Shown here: positions 29,211 through 38,222 of the stretch, piece after piece
Numbering within the stretch: position 1 is the first letter of the stretch
How the letters are laid out: each line of letters opens with the position of its first letter
Assembly: GCF_003030345.1 (NCBI RefSeq)
Contig: NZ_CP028158.1
Coordinates: forward strand, 744,001 to 808,000
DNA length: 64,000 nt
DNA from: Plantactinospora sp. BC1
Lineage (GTDB): Bacteria; Actinomycetota; Actinomycetes; Mycobacteriales; Micromonosporaceae
Direction: 5' to 3'
Program-made: the position numbers and the translations under genes
The notes under the pieces: generated by a model
What the model was told of the DNA's origin: nothing
Databases searched by the model: none
What the model saw: the letters and a program-made list of their open reading frames with translations, nothing else

Positions 29211-29527
29211 CCGTACCCGGGCCGGGTCGGGCGTGGTCCGCCACGCCGAACCCGGCGCGGCGCGCGGCGGCGGGCCGTGCCGACCAGACCGGCGCGACCG
29301 CCGACCGTGGATCGCGCCGCCGGGCCGGGACGTCCGGGCGGTGGCGGCGACCGGCGGCGGGGCGCCTTCGGGCGGCGCCGTCGGGAGTGACGCAACACGG
29401 CGACGACGATCATCGCACCGGGGAGATCCGGGGGATACTCTGCTTCAACCGCAACGGTGGCCTCGCCCGGTTCCCGCGCTGACGCGGGGGATCCGGGCGA
29501 CGTGATGAGAGAGCTGAGAGGGAGCAC
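29211..29527. other. Gap of 317 bp between pup and prcB
   Basis: No gene supported. It contains the hairpin at 29222-29255 and an AT-richer spot with TACTCT (29436-29441) that could be a -10 for a prcB promoter. Confidence 0.4.
29222..29255 (+). terminator. Imperfect hairpin after pup
   Basis: GGCGTGG/CCACGCC stem with a TCCG loop, then a 2-nt internal loop and a CCGGGT/ACCCGG stem. It lies 11 nt after the pup stop and could end or attenuate the transcript before prcB. Confidence 0.45.
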
Positions 29528-30367
29528 GTGGCAGCGGCTTTTGATCCAACCGGGCGTCTACCAGACGTGTTCCTCAACGTGGGGACGTCCTCGTTCACCC
29601 AGTTCCTGAGCACGGCAGCCCCCGACCTGCTGCCCGGACGCCGGCCGCTGCCGCCCGGCTCCGCCAGCGCGCTGGCCCCGCACGCCACCACCATCGTCGC
29701 GCTGACCACCGCCGACGGGGTGGTGATGGCCGGCGACCGGCGCGGCACCATGGGCAACCTGATCTCCAGCCGGGACATCCGCAAGGTGCACCCGGCGGAC
29801 GAATACTCGCTGATCGGCTTCGCCGGCACCGCGGGCATCGCCCTGGAGATGGTGCGGCTCTTCCAGGTGGAGCTGGAGCACTACGAGAAGATCGAGGGGG
29901 CGATGCTCTCCCTCGACGGTAAGGCCAACCGGCTCGCCGCGATGATCCGTGGCAACCTCGGCGCCGCGATGCAGGGTCTCGCGGTGATCCCGCTCTTCGC
30001 CGGCTACGACCTGGCCGCCCCCGACCCGGTCAACGCCGGCCGGATCTTCAGCTTCGACGTGGCCGGCGGCCCCTACGAGGAGACCGGCTACGACGGCATC
30101 GGCTCCGGCTCGCTCTTCGCGAAGGCGGCCCTGAAGAAGCGGTACCGTCCCGGGCTGAGCACCCCGGACGCCATCCGGCTCGCCGTCGATGCGCTCTACG
30201 ACGCCGCCGACGACGACAGCGCCACCGGTGGCCCCGACCTGAGCCGCCGCATCTATCCAGTCGTGATGACGGCGACCGCGGAGGGCACCAACCGACTCTC
30301 CGACGCCGAGGCGGCCGAGGTCGCCGAAGCGGTGGTCGCCGCCCGGATGGAGAACCCCGGCGGCTGA
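29528..30367 (+). CDS. prcB: 20S proteasome beta subunit (proteolytic)
   Basis: A 279-residue precursor of the catalytic subunit. The 53-residue propeptide (with [14 protein letters not shown]) is removed autocatalytically before T54 in [22 protein letters not shown], leaving the nucleophilic threonine. D70-R71-R72 and K-containing KVHPADEY follow the usual beta-subunit pattern. GTG start. prcA follows after 60 nt and the two assemble into the four-ring core. Confidence 0.96.
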   Translation: MAAAFDPTGRLPDVFLNVGTSSFTQFLSTAAPDLLPGRRPLPPGSASALAPHATTIVALTTADGVVMAGDRRGTMGNLISSRDIRKVHPADEYSLIGFAGTAGIALEMVRLFQVELEHYEKIEGAMLSLDGKANRLAAMIRGNLGAAMQGLAVIPLFAGYDLAAPDPVNAGRIFSFDVAGGPYEETGYDGIGSGSLFAKAALKKRYRPGLSTPDAIRLAVDALYDAADDDSATGGPDLSRRIYPVVMTATAEGTNRLSDAEAAEVAEAVVAARMENPGG

Positions 30368-30427
30368 CCGCCCCGCACCACCCGCAACCCGCCGTCGTCA
30401 GCAGAACCGGTTAGGAGAACCGCCGCC

Positions 30428-31285
30428 GTGGCCATGCAGTTCTACGCCTCACCCGAGCAGATCATGCGCGACCGCTCGGAGCTGGCCCGCAAGGGCATCG
30501 CGCGCGGCCGGAGCGCCGTGACGCTCAGCTACTCCGACGGGGTGCTCTTCGTGGCGGAGAACCTCTCCAGCGCCCTGCACAAGGTCAGTGAGATCTACGA
30601 CCGGGTCGCCTTCGCGGCGGTCGGCCGGTACAACGAGTTCGAAAACCTGCGCCGCGCGGGCGTCCGGATGGCGGACGCGATCGGGCTCAGCTTCGACCGC
30701 CGGGACGTCACCGGCCGGGCACTGGCGAACGCGTACGCCCAGACCCTGGGGGCGATCTTCACCGAGCAGTCCAAGCCGTTCGAGGTGGAGATCTGCGTCG
30801 CCGAGGTCGGCAGCACGCCGGAGGCGGACGAACTCTACCGGATCACCTACGACGGCTCGGTCAACGACGAGCCCGGCCGGATGGCGATGGGCGGGCAGGC
30901 GGAGGCGGTCACCGGGGCGCTGCGCGAGGAGCACCAGCCGGACATGTCGCTGGACGCGGCGGTCCGGCTGGCGGTCCGGGCGCTGGGCAGTGTCGGTGGC
31001 GAGGGCGGCGCGCCCCGGACCATCGCCGCCAGCCAGCTCGAGGTGGCGATCCTGGACCGGCGGCGGGTCGGGCGTACCTTCCGGCGGATCACCGGTGCCG
31101 CCCTCGTCTCGCTGCTGGAGGGGGCGCCCGCCAAAGCCGACGGCGGCGAGGCAGCCGCGGCCGAGCCGAAGGCACCGGCTCCCGGCCCGGACAAGCCGGC
31201 CGAGTCCGCCGGCTCGGCCGACCTGGAGGGCAAGCCGAAGCGGGCCGGTGGCAAGTCGAGCGGCAGCGCGGAGAAGTCGGAGTAG
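30428..31285 (+). CDS. prcA: 20S proteasome alpha subunit
   Basis: A 285-residue subunit of the outer rings that gate the core. It starts [29 protein letters not shown], with the H0 helix typical of alpha subunits. After about residue 225 a low-complexity Ala/Pro/Lys tail ([20 protein letters not shown] ... GSAEKSE) extends the protein beyond the fold. TTAGGAGAA lies upstream of the GTG. It ends 20 bp before the convergent rmlD. Confidence 0.95.
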   Translation: MAMQFYASPEQIMRDRSELARKGIARGRSAVTLSYSDGVLFVAENLSSALHKVSEIYDRVAFAAVGRYNEFENLRRAGVRMADAIGLSFDRRDVTGRALANAYAQTLGAIFTEQSKPFEVEICVAEVGSTPEADELYRITYDGSVNDEPGRMAMGGQAEAVTGALREEHQPDMSLDAAVRLAVRALGSVGGEGGAPRTIAASQLEVAILDRRRVGRTFRRITGAALVSLLEGAPAKADGGEAAAAEPKAPAPGPDKPAESAGSADLEGKPKRAGGKSSGSAEKSE

Positions 31286-31305
31286 GGACCAGGGCAGGGA
31301 CCGGG

Positions 31306-32373
31306 CTATCGCGATCCGGAGCCGATCCGGTCCTCGGTTGCGTCGCTCGGCGCTGGCGGTCGGCGAGCGGTGCCGAGCGTCCCGTCCGGTCGTAGCGCGT
31401 CGGCGAGCATCGCCCGCCAGTCCGCCATCGGGGCCAGCCCGGCCCGGGACCACCCGGCGTGCCCGAGCACGCTGTAGCCGGGCCGGCGCGCCGGCCGGGG
31501 AAACCGGTCGCTGCTGGTGGGACGGATCCGCTCCGGGTCGAGTCCGGTCCGGGCGAAGACCTCGCGGGCCAGGCCGTACCAGCTGGTCCGGCCGCTCGCC
31601 GTGCCGTGGTAGACGCCGGCCGGTGCGGCTGACCGGTGTGCGGCGGCGCCGAGGTCGGCCAGCCGCTCCGCGAGCGCGTACGACCAGGTGGGCTGGCCGA
31701 GCTGGTCGTCCACCACGTCGAGGTACGGCCGAACGGCGGCCAGCCGGAGCATCGTGGTGACGAAGTTGGGGCCGTGCGCGCCGTACAGCCACGCGGTGCG
31801 TACCAGGTATCCGGTCTGCGGCAGCAGCCGGGCGACGGCGAGTTCGCCGACGAGCTTGCTGCGCCCGTACGCGTTGATCGGGGCGGTCGGGGCGTCCTCC
31901 GGGTAGGGGCGGTCGGCGTCGCCGGCGAAGACGTAGTCGGTCGAGACGTGCACCAGCCGGGCGCCGGCCTCGGCACAGGCTGCCGCCAGGTTGGCGACCC
32001 CGGTGCCGTTGACGGCGGTGGCCGCCGCCTCCTGCTGCTCGGCACCGTCCACGTCGGTCCAGGCCGCCGCGTTGACCACGATGTCGTGCCCGGCCACCGC
32101 CGCGCGGACCGCTGCCGGGTCGGTCAGCTCGACCTCGGCCCGGGTGGCGGCGGTGACCCGACCCCGCTGCCGGGCGGTGAGCACCGCCACCAGGTCCCGG
32201 CCGAGCATCCCGCCCGCCCCGGTCACCAGCCAGCTCGGCGGCTCCGCGTCCCGCTGGGCGTGCGGCTGCTCCGCGTCCCGCTGGGCGTGCGGCTGCTCCG
32301 CGTCCCGCTGGGCGTGCGGCTGCTCCGCGCCCTGTTGTGCGGTCACCGGCTGCGCGTCCCGCTGGGCGGTCAC
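31306..32373 (-). CDS. rmlD: dTDP-4-dehydrorhamnose reductase
   Basis: The last step of dTDP-L-rhamnose synthesis (NADPH-dependent). The 355-residue protein has the Rossmann motif WLVTGAGGMLGRDL and the YGRSKLVGE catalytic YxxxK. Before the fold is a tail of about 48 residues containing three exact AEQPHAQRD repeats, not part of the enzyme family. GTG 32373 overlaps the rmlB stop (GTGA) and is preferred; the frame is open to 32436. It follows rmlB in one operon. The short C-terminus (TEDRIGSGSR) ends 20 bp from prcA. Confidence 0.9.
   Translation of the reverse strand: MTAQRDAQPVTAQQGAEQPHAQRDAEQPHAQRDAEQPHAQRDAEPPSWLVTGAGGMLGRDLVAVLTARQRGRVTAATRAEVELTDPAAVRAAVAGHDIVVNAAAWTDVDGAEQQEAAATAVNGTGVANLAAACAEAGARLVHVSTDYVFAGDADRPYPEDAPTAPINAYGRSKLVGELAVARLLPQTGYLVRTAWLYGAHGPNFVTTMLRLAAVRPYLDVVDDQLGQPTWSYALAERLADLGAAAHRSAAPAGVYHGTASGRTSWYGLAREVFARTGLDPERIRPTSSDRFPRPARRPGYSVLGHAGWSRAGLAPMADWRAMLADALRPDGTLGTARRPPAPSDATEDRIGSGSR
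32242..32322. repeat. Three exact 27-bp tandem repeats in the rmlD N-terminus
   Basis: Units at 32242, 32269 and 32296, followed by a degenerate partial unit. Each unit encodes the nine residues of AEQPHAQRD. The array stays in frame. Confidence 0.9.
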
Positions 32374-33386
32374 CGGGGGGCCGGCCCGGGGCGCCCGATC
32401 TCCTCGCCGCTCAGCCGTGCCTTGAGCGGTTCCCACCAGGCCCGGTTCTCCCGGTACCAGGTGACCGTCTCGGCGAGCCCGCGGTCGAGGTCGACGCTGG
32501 GTGCGTACCCGAGTTCTTCGCTGATCTTGGTGATGTCCAGCGAATAGCGGCGGTCGTGCCCCATCCGGTCGGTGACCGGCCTGACCCGGTCCCAGTCGGC
32601 GCCGCAGGCGGCGAGCAGCCGGCCGGTCAGCTCGCGGTTGGTCAGCTCGGTGCCGCCGCCGATGTGGTAGACCTCGCCCGGCCGCCCCTTGTCCTGCACC
32701 AGGGCGACGCCGACACAGTGGTCGTGCACGTGCAGCCAGTCCCGGACGTTGCCGCCGTCGCCGTAGAGCGGCACGGTGCCGCCGTCGAGCAGGTTGGTGA
32801 CGAAGAGCGGGACGACCTTCTCCGGGAACTGGTACGGCCCGTAGTTGTTGGAGCAGCGGGTCAGCACCACGTCCATCCCGTAGGTGCGGTGGTAGGCCAG
32901 CGCGAGCAGGTCGGAGCCGGCCTTGGCGGCCGAGTACGGCGAGTTCGGCGCCAGCGGGGTGGACTCGGTCCAGGATCCCTGCTCGATCGAGCCGTAGACC
33001 TCGTCGGTGGAGACGTGCACGAACCGGCCGGTACGGTGCCTCAGCGCCGCCTCCAGCAGGGTCTGCGTGCCGAGCACGTTGGTGGTGACGAACGGGGCGG
33101 CCCGGTGGATGGAGCGGTCGACGTGGGACTCGGCGGCGAAGTGCACCACCACGTCGTGTCCGGCCATCACCTCGTCGACCACGGCCGGGTCGCAGATGTC
33201 GCCGACCACCACCCGCAGCCGGGGATCGTCGCGTACCGGGTCGAGGTTGGCCAGGTTGCCGGAGTAGGTCAGCTTGTCCAGCACCGTGACGGCGCTCGGC
33301 GCGAGCCGCGGACCGGTGCCGGTCAGCAGCATGCGTACGTATTCAGAACCGATGAATCCGGCTCCACCGGTCACGAGGATCCTCAT
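32370..33386 (-). CDS. rmlB: dTDP-glucose 4,6-dehydratase
   Basis: Converts dTDP-glucose to dTDP-4-keto-6-deoxyglucose. The 338-residue SDR enzyme shows the NAD motif VTGGAGFIGSEY, STDEVYGSI, and the catalytic YSAAKAGSD. Usual length for RmlB. The minus-strand hexamer TAGACT (33396-33401) lies 9 nt before the ATG. It is divergent from rmlA across 97 bp and coupled to rmlD. Confidence 0.95.
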   Translation of the reverse strand: MRILVTGGAGFIGSEYVRMLLTGTGPRLAPSAVTVLDKLTYSGNLANLDPVRDDPRLRVVVGDICDPAVVDEVMAGHDVVVHFAAESHVDRSIHRAAPFVTTNVLGTQTLLEAALRHRTGRFVHVSTDEVYGSIEQGSWTESTPLAPNSPYSAAKAGSDLLALAYHRTYGMDVVLTRCSNNYGPYQFPEKVVPLFVTNLLDGGTVPLYGDGGNVRDWLHVHDHCVGVALVQDKGRPGEVYHIGGGTELTNRELTGRLLAACGADWDRVRPVTDRMGHDRRYSLDITKISEELGYAPSVDLDRGLAETVTWYRENRAWWEPLKARLSGEEIGRPGPAPR

Positions 33387-33483
33387 GAATTGGAAAGTCT
33401 ACGCGTCGGCCGGCGACTCCGGCCCGAGGCGTTTTGTCGGCGAGCCGACTCTGCCGACCGTCGCCCGCCGGTAGCCTGCGCGA
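33387..33483. promoter_or_regulatory. Divergent rmlB / rmlA promoter region
   Basis: Carries TAGACT on the minus strand (33396-33401), 9 nt from the rmlB ATG, and TAGCCT on the plus strand (33472-33477), 6 nt from the rmlA ATG. Both genes would have little or no leader. Confidence 0.5.
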
Positions 33484-34356
33484 ATGCGCGGAATCCTGCT
33501 GGCGGGCGGCACGGGCTCGCGGCTGTGGCCGATCACCCAGGCCGTCTCCAAACAACTCATGCCGATTTTCGACAAGCCGATGATCTATTACCCGCTCTCC
33601 ACTCTGGTCATGGCGGGAATACGGGAAATTCTCATCATCACCACTCCTGGCGACCAGGGGCAGTTCCGGAAACTACTGGGTGACGGCTCCCAGTGGGGCC
33701 TCCGGCTGGAGTACGTCGCGCAGCCGAGTCCGGACGGAATCGCGCAGGCGTTCCTTCTCGGCGAGGAGTTCCTGGCCGGGGATTCGGTCGCGCTGATCCT
33801 TGGCGACAACATCTTCTACGGCGCCGGACTGGGCCGGAGCCTGGCCCGCAACGGTGACCCGGACGGTGGTCGGATCTTCGCCTACCCGGTGGCGAACTGC
33901 GAGGGTTACGGAATTGTCGAGTTCGATTCCGAGGGGCGGGCGCTGTCGATCGAGGAGAAGCCGGAGAAACCCAAGTCGCGGTACGCCGTCCCGGGCCTCT
34001 ACTTCTATGCCAACGACGTGGTGGAGATCGCCCGGGGGTTGACCCCGAGCGACCGGGGCGAGCTGGAGATCACGGCGGTGAACCAGACCTACCTGGCGGC
34101 GGGCCGGCTCCAGGTCACCGCCCTGGACCGGGGTACCGCCTGGCTGGACACCGGCACCTTCACCTCGCTGGTCCAGGCCGGCGAGTTCGTCCGGGTGATC
34201 GAGGAGCGGCAGGGCCTGAAGGTGGGCTGCATCGAGGAGGTGGTCTGGCGCAGCGGGCTGATCTCCGACGAGCAACTCCGCGAGCTGGCCCAGCCGCTGA
34301 GCCGCAGCGGCTACGGCGAGTACCTCTTCGGCATCCTGGAGGATCCCGGCCGGTGA
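33484..34356 (+). CDS. rmlA: Glucose-1-phosphate thymidylyltransferase
   Basis: Makes dTDP-glucose, the first step of the rhamnose pathway. The 290-residue nucleotidyltransferase shows [19 protein letters not shown] (consensus GTRLxPxT with Ser replacing Thr), [20 protein letters not shown] and EIT-VNQTYL. The three rml genes here lack rmlC, so the epimerase must be elsewhere. Leaderless ATG. Confidence 0.95.
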   Translation: MRGILLAGGTGSRLWPITQAVSKQLMPIFDKPMIYYPLSTLVMAGIREILIITTPGDQGQFRKLLGDGSQWGLRLEYVAQPSPDGIAQAFLLGEEFLAGDSVALILGDNIFYGAGLGRSLARNGDPDGGRIFAYPVANCEGYGIVEFDSEGRALSIEEKPEKPKSRYAVPGLYFYANDVVEIARGLTPSDRGELEITAVNQTYLAAGRLQVTALDRGTAWLDTGTFTSLVQAGEFVRVIEERQGLKVGCIEEVVWRSGLISDEQLRELAQPLSRSGYGEYLFGILEDPGR

Positions 34357-34466
34357 GCGGACGGACGGCACGACCGGTGCACGGCGACGGGTGCACGGAG
34401 GGCTCGCCGGCCCGGTTCCCGCACAACCCGACCCTCCGACAGTGACCAACCGGGGCTCCGGGCGAC

Positions 34467-34472
34467 TAATCT
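34467..34472 (+). promoter_or_regulatory. Leaderless -10 (TAATCT) of pafA
   Basis: TAATCT is followed by 6 nt and the pafA ATG at 34479. Confidence 0.5.
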
Positions 34473-34478
34473 CCAAGC

Positions 34479-35837
34479 ATGGAGCGGCGAATCTTCGGCC
34501 TTGAAACCGAGTACGGTGTCACCTGCACCTACCGCGGCCAACGGCGGCTGTCCCCGGACGAGGTCGCCCGTTACCTCTTCCGCCGGGTGGTCTCCTGGGG
34601 GCGCTCGAGCAACGTCTTCCTGCGCAACGGTGCCCGGCTCTACCTCGACGTCGGGTCCCACCCGGAGTACGCCACCCCGGAGTGCGACTCGGTCTCCGAC
34701 CTGGTGGCGCACGACCGGGCCGGCGAGCGGATCCTGGAGGGCCTGCTCGTCGACGCCGAGAAGCGGCTGCACGACGAGGGGATCGCGGGCGAGATCTACC
34801 TGTTCAAGAACAACACGGACTCGGCCGGCAACTCGTACGGCTGCCACGAGAACTACCTGGTCTCCCGGCACGGCGAGTTCGGCCGGCTGGCCGACGTGCT
34901 GATCCCGTTCCTGGTCACCCGGCAGCTCATCTGCGGTGCCGGCAAGGTGTTGCAGACCCCGCGCGGCGCCGTCTACTGCCTCTCCCAGCGCGCCGAGCAC
35001 ATCTGGGAGGGCGTCTCCTCGGCCACCACCCGCAGCCGGCCGATCATCAACACCCGGGACGAGCCGCACGCCGACGCCGAGCGCTACCGGCGGCTGCACG
35101 TCATCGTCGGCGACTCCAACATGAACGAGGTCACCACCCTGCTCAAGGTCGGCAGCGCGGACATCGTGCTGCGGATGATCGAGGCCGGGGTGGTGATGCG
35201 CGACCTGTCGCTGGAGAACCCGATCCGGGCGATCCGGGAGGTGTCGCACGACATCACCGGCCGGCGCAAGGTCCGGCTCGCCTCGAACAAGGAGATCAGC
35301 GCGCTGGAGATCCAGCAGGAATACCTGGCCAAGGCGACCGAGTTCGTCGAGCGGCGGGGCGGGGACCAGACCGCGAAGCGGGTGGTCGAGCTCTGGGGCC
35401 GGGTGCTGCGCGCGGTCGAGACCGGCGACCTGGACCCGGTCTCCCGGGAGATCGACTGGGTGACCAAGCTCCAGCTCATCGAGCGGTACCAGCGCAAGAA
35501 CGACCTGCCGCTCTCGCACCCCCGGATCGCCCAGATGGACCTCGCCTACCACGACCTGCGCCGGGGCCGCGGCCTCTACGGGCTGCTGGAGCGGCGCAAG
35601 CAGGTGGACCGGATCGCCACCGACCCGGAGATCTTCGAGGCGAAGGAGACCCCGCCGCAGACCACCCGGGCCCGGCTGCGCGGCGAGTTCATCCGGCACG
35701 CCCAGGAGAAGCGCCGGGACTTCACCGTCGACTGGGTGCACCTCAAGCTGAACGACCAGGCCCAGCGCACGGTGCTCTGCAAGGACCCGTTCCGGGCGTA
35801 CGACGAGCGGGTGGAGCGGCTGATCGCGAGCATGTGA
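34479..35837 (+). CDS. pafA: Pup--protein ligase
   Basis: Links the C-terminal glutamate of deamidated Pup to substrate lysines using ATP. The 452-residue glutamine-synthetase-like enzyme starts [14 protein letters not shown], has the catalytic aspartate D57 in [16 protein letters not shown], and [18 protein letters not shown]. It lacks the Dop insert. It is separated from prcA by 3.2 kb of rhamnose genes, and followed by a small membrane-protein gene. Confidence 0.96.
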   Translation: MERRIFGLETEYGVTCTYRGQRRLSPDEVARYLFRRVVSWGRSSNVFLRNGARLYLDVGSHPEYATPECDSVSDLVAHDRAGERILEGLLVDAEKRLHDEGIAGEIYLFKNNTDSAGNSYGCHENYLVSRHGEFGRLADVLIPFLVTRQLICGAGKVLQTPRGAVYCLSQRAEHIWEGVSSATTRSRPIINTRDEPHADAERYRRLHVIVGDSNMNEVTTLLKVGSADIVLRMIEAGVVMRDLSLENPIRAIREVSHDITGRRKVRLASNKEISALEIQQEYLAKATEFVERRGGDQTAKRVVELWGRVLRAVETGDLDPVSREIDWVTKLQLIERYQRKNDLPLSHPRIAQMDLAYHDLRRGRGLYGLLERRKQVDRIATDPEIFEAKETPPQTTRARLRGEFIRHAQEKRRDFTVDWVHLKLNDQAQRTVLCKDPFRAYDERVERLIASM

Positions 35838-35848
35838 GGCCGGGCGGT

Positions 35849-35854
35849 TAGGCT
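35849..35854 (+). promoter_or_regulatory. Possible -10 (TAGGCT) of the 67-residue gene
   Basis: TAGGCT lies 10 nt before the ATG at 35865 and just after pafA, suggesting a separate promoter with almost no leader. Confidence 0.35.
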
Positions 35855-35864
35855 GGCCCCCGCT

Positions 35865-36068
35865 ATGACGCATCCAGAGGGTCGTGACGACGACGAGCAC
35901 CGCCGCCCCGAGACGATCCGGCAGAACCGGGTCGAGCGGCGGCGCGCCAAGATCCGGGAGGAGATCGAGCGCAACCGGCGGGGCGAGTACACCGTCCCCA
36001 CCTGGGTGCTCACGCTCATCCTCGTCCTGGTCGTGGCCGGCTGGCTGGCGCTGGTCTTCCTGAGCTGA
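35865..36068 (+). CDS. Small tail-anchored membrane protein
   Basis: A 67-residue protein: a charged N-terminal helix (RQNRVERRRAKIREEIERNRRGE, residues about 18-40) and a single C-terminal membrane segment (WVLTLILVLVVAGWLALVFL). The N-terminus should face the cytoplasm. No family is recognised. It ends 16 bp before the convergent DUF3866 gene. Confidence 0.6.
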   Translation: MTHPEGRDDDEHRRPETIRQNRVERRRAKIREEIERNRRGEYTVPTWVLTLILVLVVAGWLALVFLS

Positions 36069-36084
36069 CCCGACGCGGTGCGGC

Positions 36085-37167
36085 TCAGCCCAGCCCGGCG
36101 GCGTACCGGCCGGCGGCGGCCGCGGCCAGGAAGTAGGCGTGCTCCTCGGCCAGTCCCCGGCCCATCGTCGAGAGCGGCACCGGGCTGGCCCGCAGCGCCT
36201 CGTCGAGCCCCTCCACCGGCACCCGGACGATCCGGTGCCGCCGCGCCAGCTCGGCCACCGCCGGCTCGACCAGCGCGGCCAGCTCCGCCGGCAGCTCGGC
36301 CGGGAGCACCAGGTCGGCGGCGGCCAGCGCGACCCGGCCGTACGCGGTCACGCTGTGGTGCGACAGCCCCCGGTGCCGGTCCCGCGGGTCGGCGCCGGAG
36401 ATCCGCAGCGAGCCCACCGGCCGCCCGCCCAGGGTGGCGACCGCGTTGACCGCCTCCCCGACGGCGACCCCGGAGAAGCCCCACCGGGTACCCGTGCCCA
36501 GGTTGCCCGGCCCCTGCGCCACGATCGCCACGTCGGCGCGGAGCACGTGCCGGGCGGCGAGCAGCCCGCTGTGCAGGTTCGTCGCCTCCAGATCGCCGCC
36601 GAACGCCTGCCCGACGGTGACCGTGCCGGCGAGTTCGCCGCGCAGCCCGTGCAGGGTGCGGGAGAACCAGGCCGGCAGCGCGCCGCCGTCGGTCATCAGG
36701 TACGCGATCCGGGCCCCGGGCGCGTCGGCCCGGATCCCGGCCACGATCGCCGGCAGCGCGGAGTGCAGGTCGGCGGTGACCACCGGCAGCCCGCCGAGGT
36801 CGTCGGCGTCGGCCAGCGCGGCCCGGTGCGGGGAGGCCTCCTCGTCGACGCCGAGCAGGATCGGTTGCAGCGGCGTGTAACGGGCCTTCACCAGGTGTCC
36901 GGCGTCGCGGCTGTCGACCGTCTCGGGCGGGTCCGCCGGGAGCCGGTCCGGCAGCGCCACCACCAGGGCGTACCCGCCGGTGCCGAGCCCCATCAACAGC
37001 GCGCCGACGTTGAGCAGCACCCGGTCGCCCGGCTCGGGGGTGCCGACCAGTTCCGGGTACGCCAGCGCGCGTAGCCGTACCCCGTCGGCCTGCCGGACGT
37101 CGAGTTCGACGGCACCGTGCCAGCTACGCCGGACCGCCGTGACCGTCCCGGACCGCCATCGCACCAT
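36085..37167 (-). CDS. DUF3866 family protein
   Basis: A 360-residue actinobacterial protein of unknown function. Recognisable features are GDRVLLNVGALLMGLGTGGYALV, KARYTPLQPILLGVDEEASPH, and GPGNLGTGTRWGFSGVAVGEA with a glycine-rich loop. No membrane segment. TACCCT lies 7 nt before the ATG on the minus strand. Homologues lie near the proteasome genes in other actinobacteria, to my recollection. Confidence 0.8.
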   Translation of the reverse strand: MVRWRSGTVTAVRRSWHGAVELDVRQADGVRLRALAYPELVGTPEPGDRVLLNVGALLMGLGTGGYALVVALPDRLPADPPETVDSRDAGHLVKARYTPLQPILLGVDEEASPHRAALADADDLGGLPVVTADLHSALPAIVAGIRADAPGARIAYLMTDGGALPAWFSRTLHGLRGELAGTVTVGQAFGGDLEATNLHSGLLAARHVLRADVAIVAQGPGNLGTGTRWGFSGVAVGEAVNAVATLGGRPVGSLRISGADPRDRHRGLSHHSVTAYGRVALAAADLVLPAELPAELAALVEPAVAELARRHRIVRVPVEGLDEALRASPVPLSTMGRGLAEEHAYFLAAAAAGRYAAGLG

Positions 37168-37185
37168 GGCCGGCAGGGTAACCGG

Positions 37186-38118
37186 CTACGGCCGGCCGCT
37201 CCGGGTCGGGTCGAGGAAGACGTACCGGACGTGTGGGAAGCGGGCGACCAGCCGGCGTTCGGCCTCCTCGGCGCCGGCCTCGATCTCCGCGCCGGTCGCC
37301 TCGTCCCGGAAGTCGACCTTCGCCGCGACCAGGATGTCGTCCGGGCCCAGATGCATGGTGAGCAGGGTGTCCACCCGGTCCACCGTCGGCAGCGCGGAGA
37401 GTTCGCGGTGGATCTGGTCGTGCATCGGCCGCGGCACCGCCCGGCCGACCAGCAGCGAGATGTTGCTCCGGGCCAGGATGGTGGCGACCACCAGGAGCAG
37501 CAGCCCGATCAGGATCGAGGCCAGCCCGTCCCAGAACTCGGTGCCGGTGGAGTGGGACAGGGCGAGACCGCCGGCGGCCAGCGAGATCCCGATCAGCGCG
37601 GCGGTGTCCTCCAGGAAGACCGCCTTGATCGTGGTGTCCGCGGTGCTCCGCAGGAAGCGGGCCGAACTGATCCGCCGCGCTCGGGACGCCCGGCGGATCT
37701 GCCGGACCGCCCGGGCCAGCGAGACCGACTCGATCAGGAACGAGACCGCCAGGACGACGTAGGAGACCAGGAACTCGCCGGTGTGCTCACCGCCACGGAT
37801 CGTGTTCACGCCGTGCGTGATCGAGAAGCCGGCGCCGACCACGAAGGTGAAGACCGCCGCGATGAAGGCCCAGACGTAGCTCTCCTTGCCGTACCCGAAC
37901 GGGTGCTCGACGTCGGCGGGCCGGGCGCCCCGGCGCAGCGCGGTGAAGAGCAGCACCTCGGTGGTGGTGTCGGCGATCGAGTGCGCGCCCTCGGAGAGCA
38001 TCGCGGCCGAGCCCGAGATCACCCCGGCGACCACCTTGGCGAGCGCGATCGCCAGGTTGGCCAGCCCGGCTACCACGACCGTGAGGACGCTTTCCGACGT
38101 GTCGTCCCGTTCCGGCAT
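37186..38118 (-). CDS. Cation diffusion facilitator family transporter
   Basis: A 310-residue CDF transporter, probably exporting Zn2+ or a similar divalent cation by proton antiport. It has five to six membrane segments in the first 210 residues, including SEGAHSIADTTTE with the HSxxD metal site and a second site near DTAALIGISLA. A cytoplasmic ferredoxin-like domain follows (about 220-305). TAGGCT lies 6 nt before the ATG on the minus strand. It ends 18 bp before the DUF3866 start and may be cotranscribed. Confidence 0.9.
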   Translation of the reverse strand: MPERDDTSESVLTVVVAGLANLAIALAKVVAGVISGSAAMLSEGAHSIADTTTEVLLFTALRRGARPADVEHPFGYGKESYVWAFIAAVFTFVVGAGFSITHGVNTIRGGEHTGEFLVSYVVLAVSFLIESVSLARAVRQIRRASRARRISSARFLRSTADTTIKAVFLEDTAALIGISLAAGGLALSHSTGTEFWDGLASILIGLLLLVVATILARSNISLLVGRAVPRPMHDQIHRELSALPTVDRVDTLLTMHLGPDDILVAAKVDFRDEATGAEIEAGAEEAERRLVARFPHVRYVFLDPTRSGRP

Positions 38119-38124
38119 ACCGCC

Positions 38125-38130
38125 AGCCTA
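38125..38130 (-). promoter_or_regulatory. Leaderless -10 (TAGGCT) of the CDF gene
   Basis: Minus-strand TAGGCT, 6 nt before ATG 38118. Confidence 0.5.
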
Positions 38131-38209
38131 GGAGTCGTCCGGCCGGCCGGCACCCGGACCGGGCGGCGCGGGTGCCGCGCGGGGTACCCGCTTCGTGATC
38201 CGACACTGC

Positions 38210-38215
38210 TAGCGT
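38210..38215 (+). promoter_or_regulatory. Leaderless -10 (TAGCGT) of pafB
   Basis: TAGCGT is followed by 7 nt and the pafB GTG at 38223. It is divergent from the CDF promoter, 80 bp away. Confidence 0.5.
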
Positions 38216-38222
38216 CTGTGTC

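Noticed and set aside
29005-29505. Frame across pup and the following gap
   Set aside because: It is the +1 frame of pup and continues as low-complexity arginine-rich sequence; no independent start signal.
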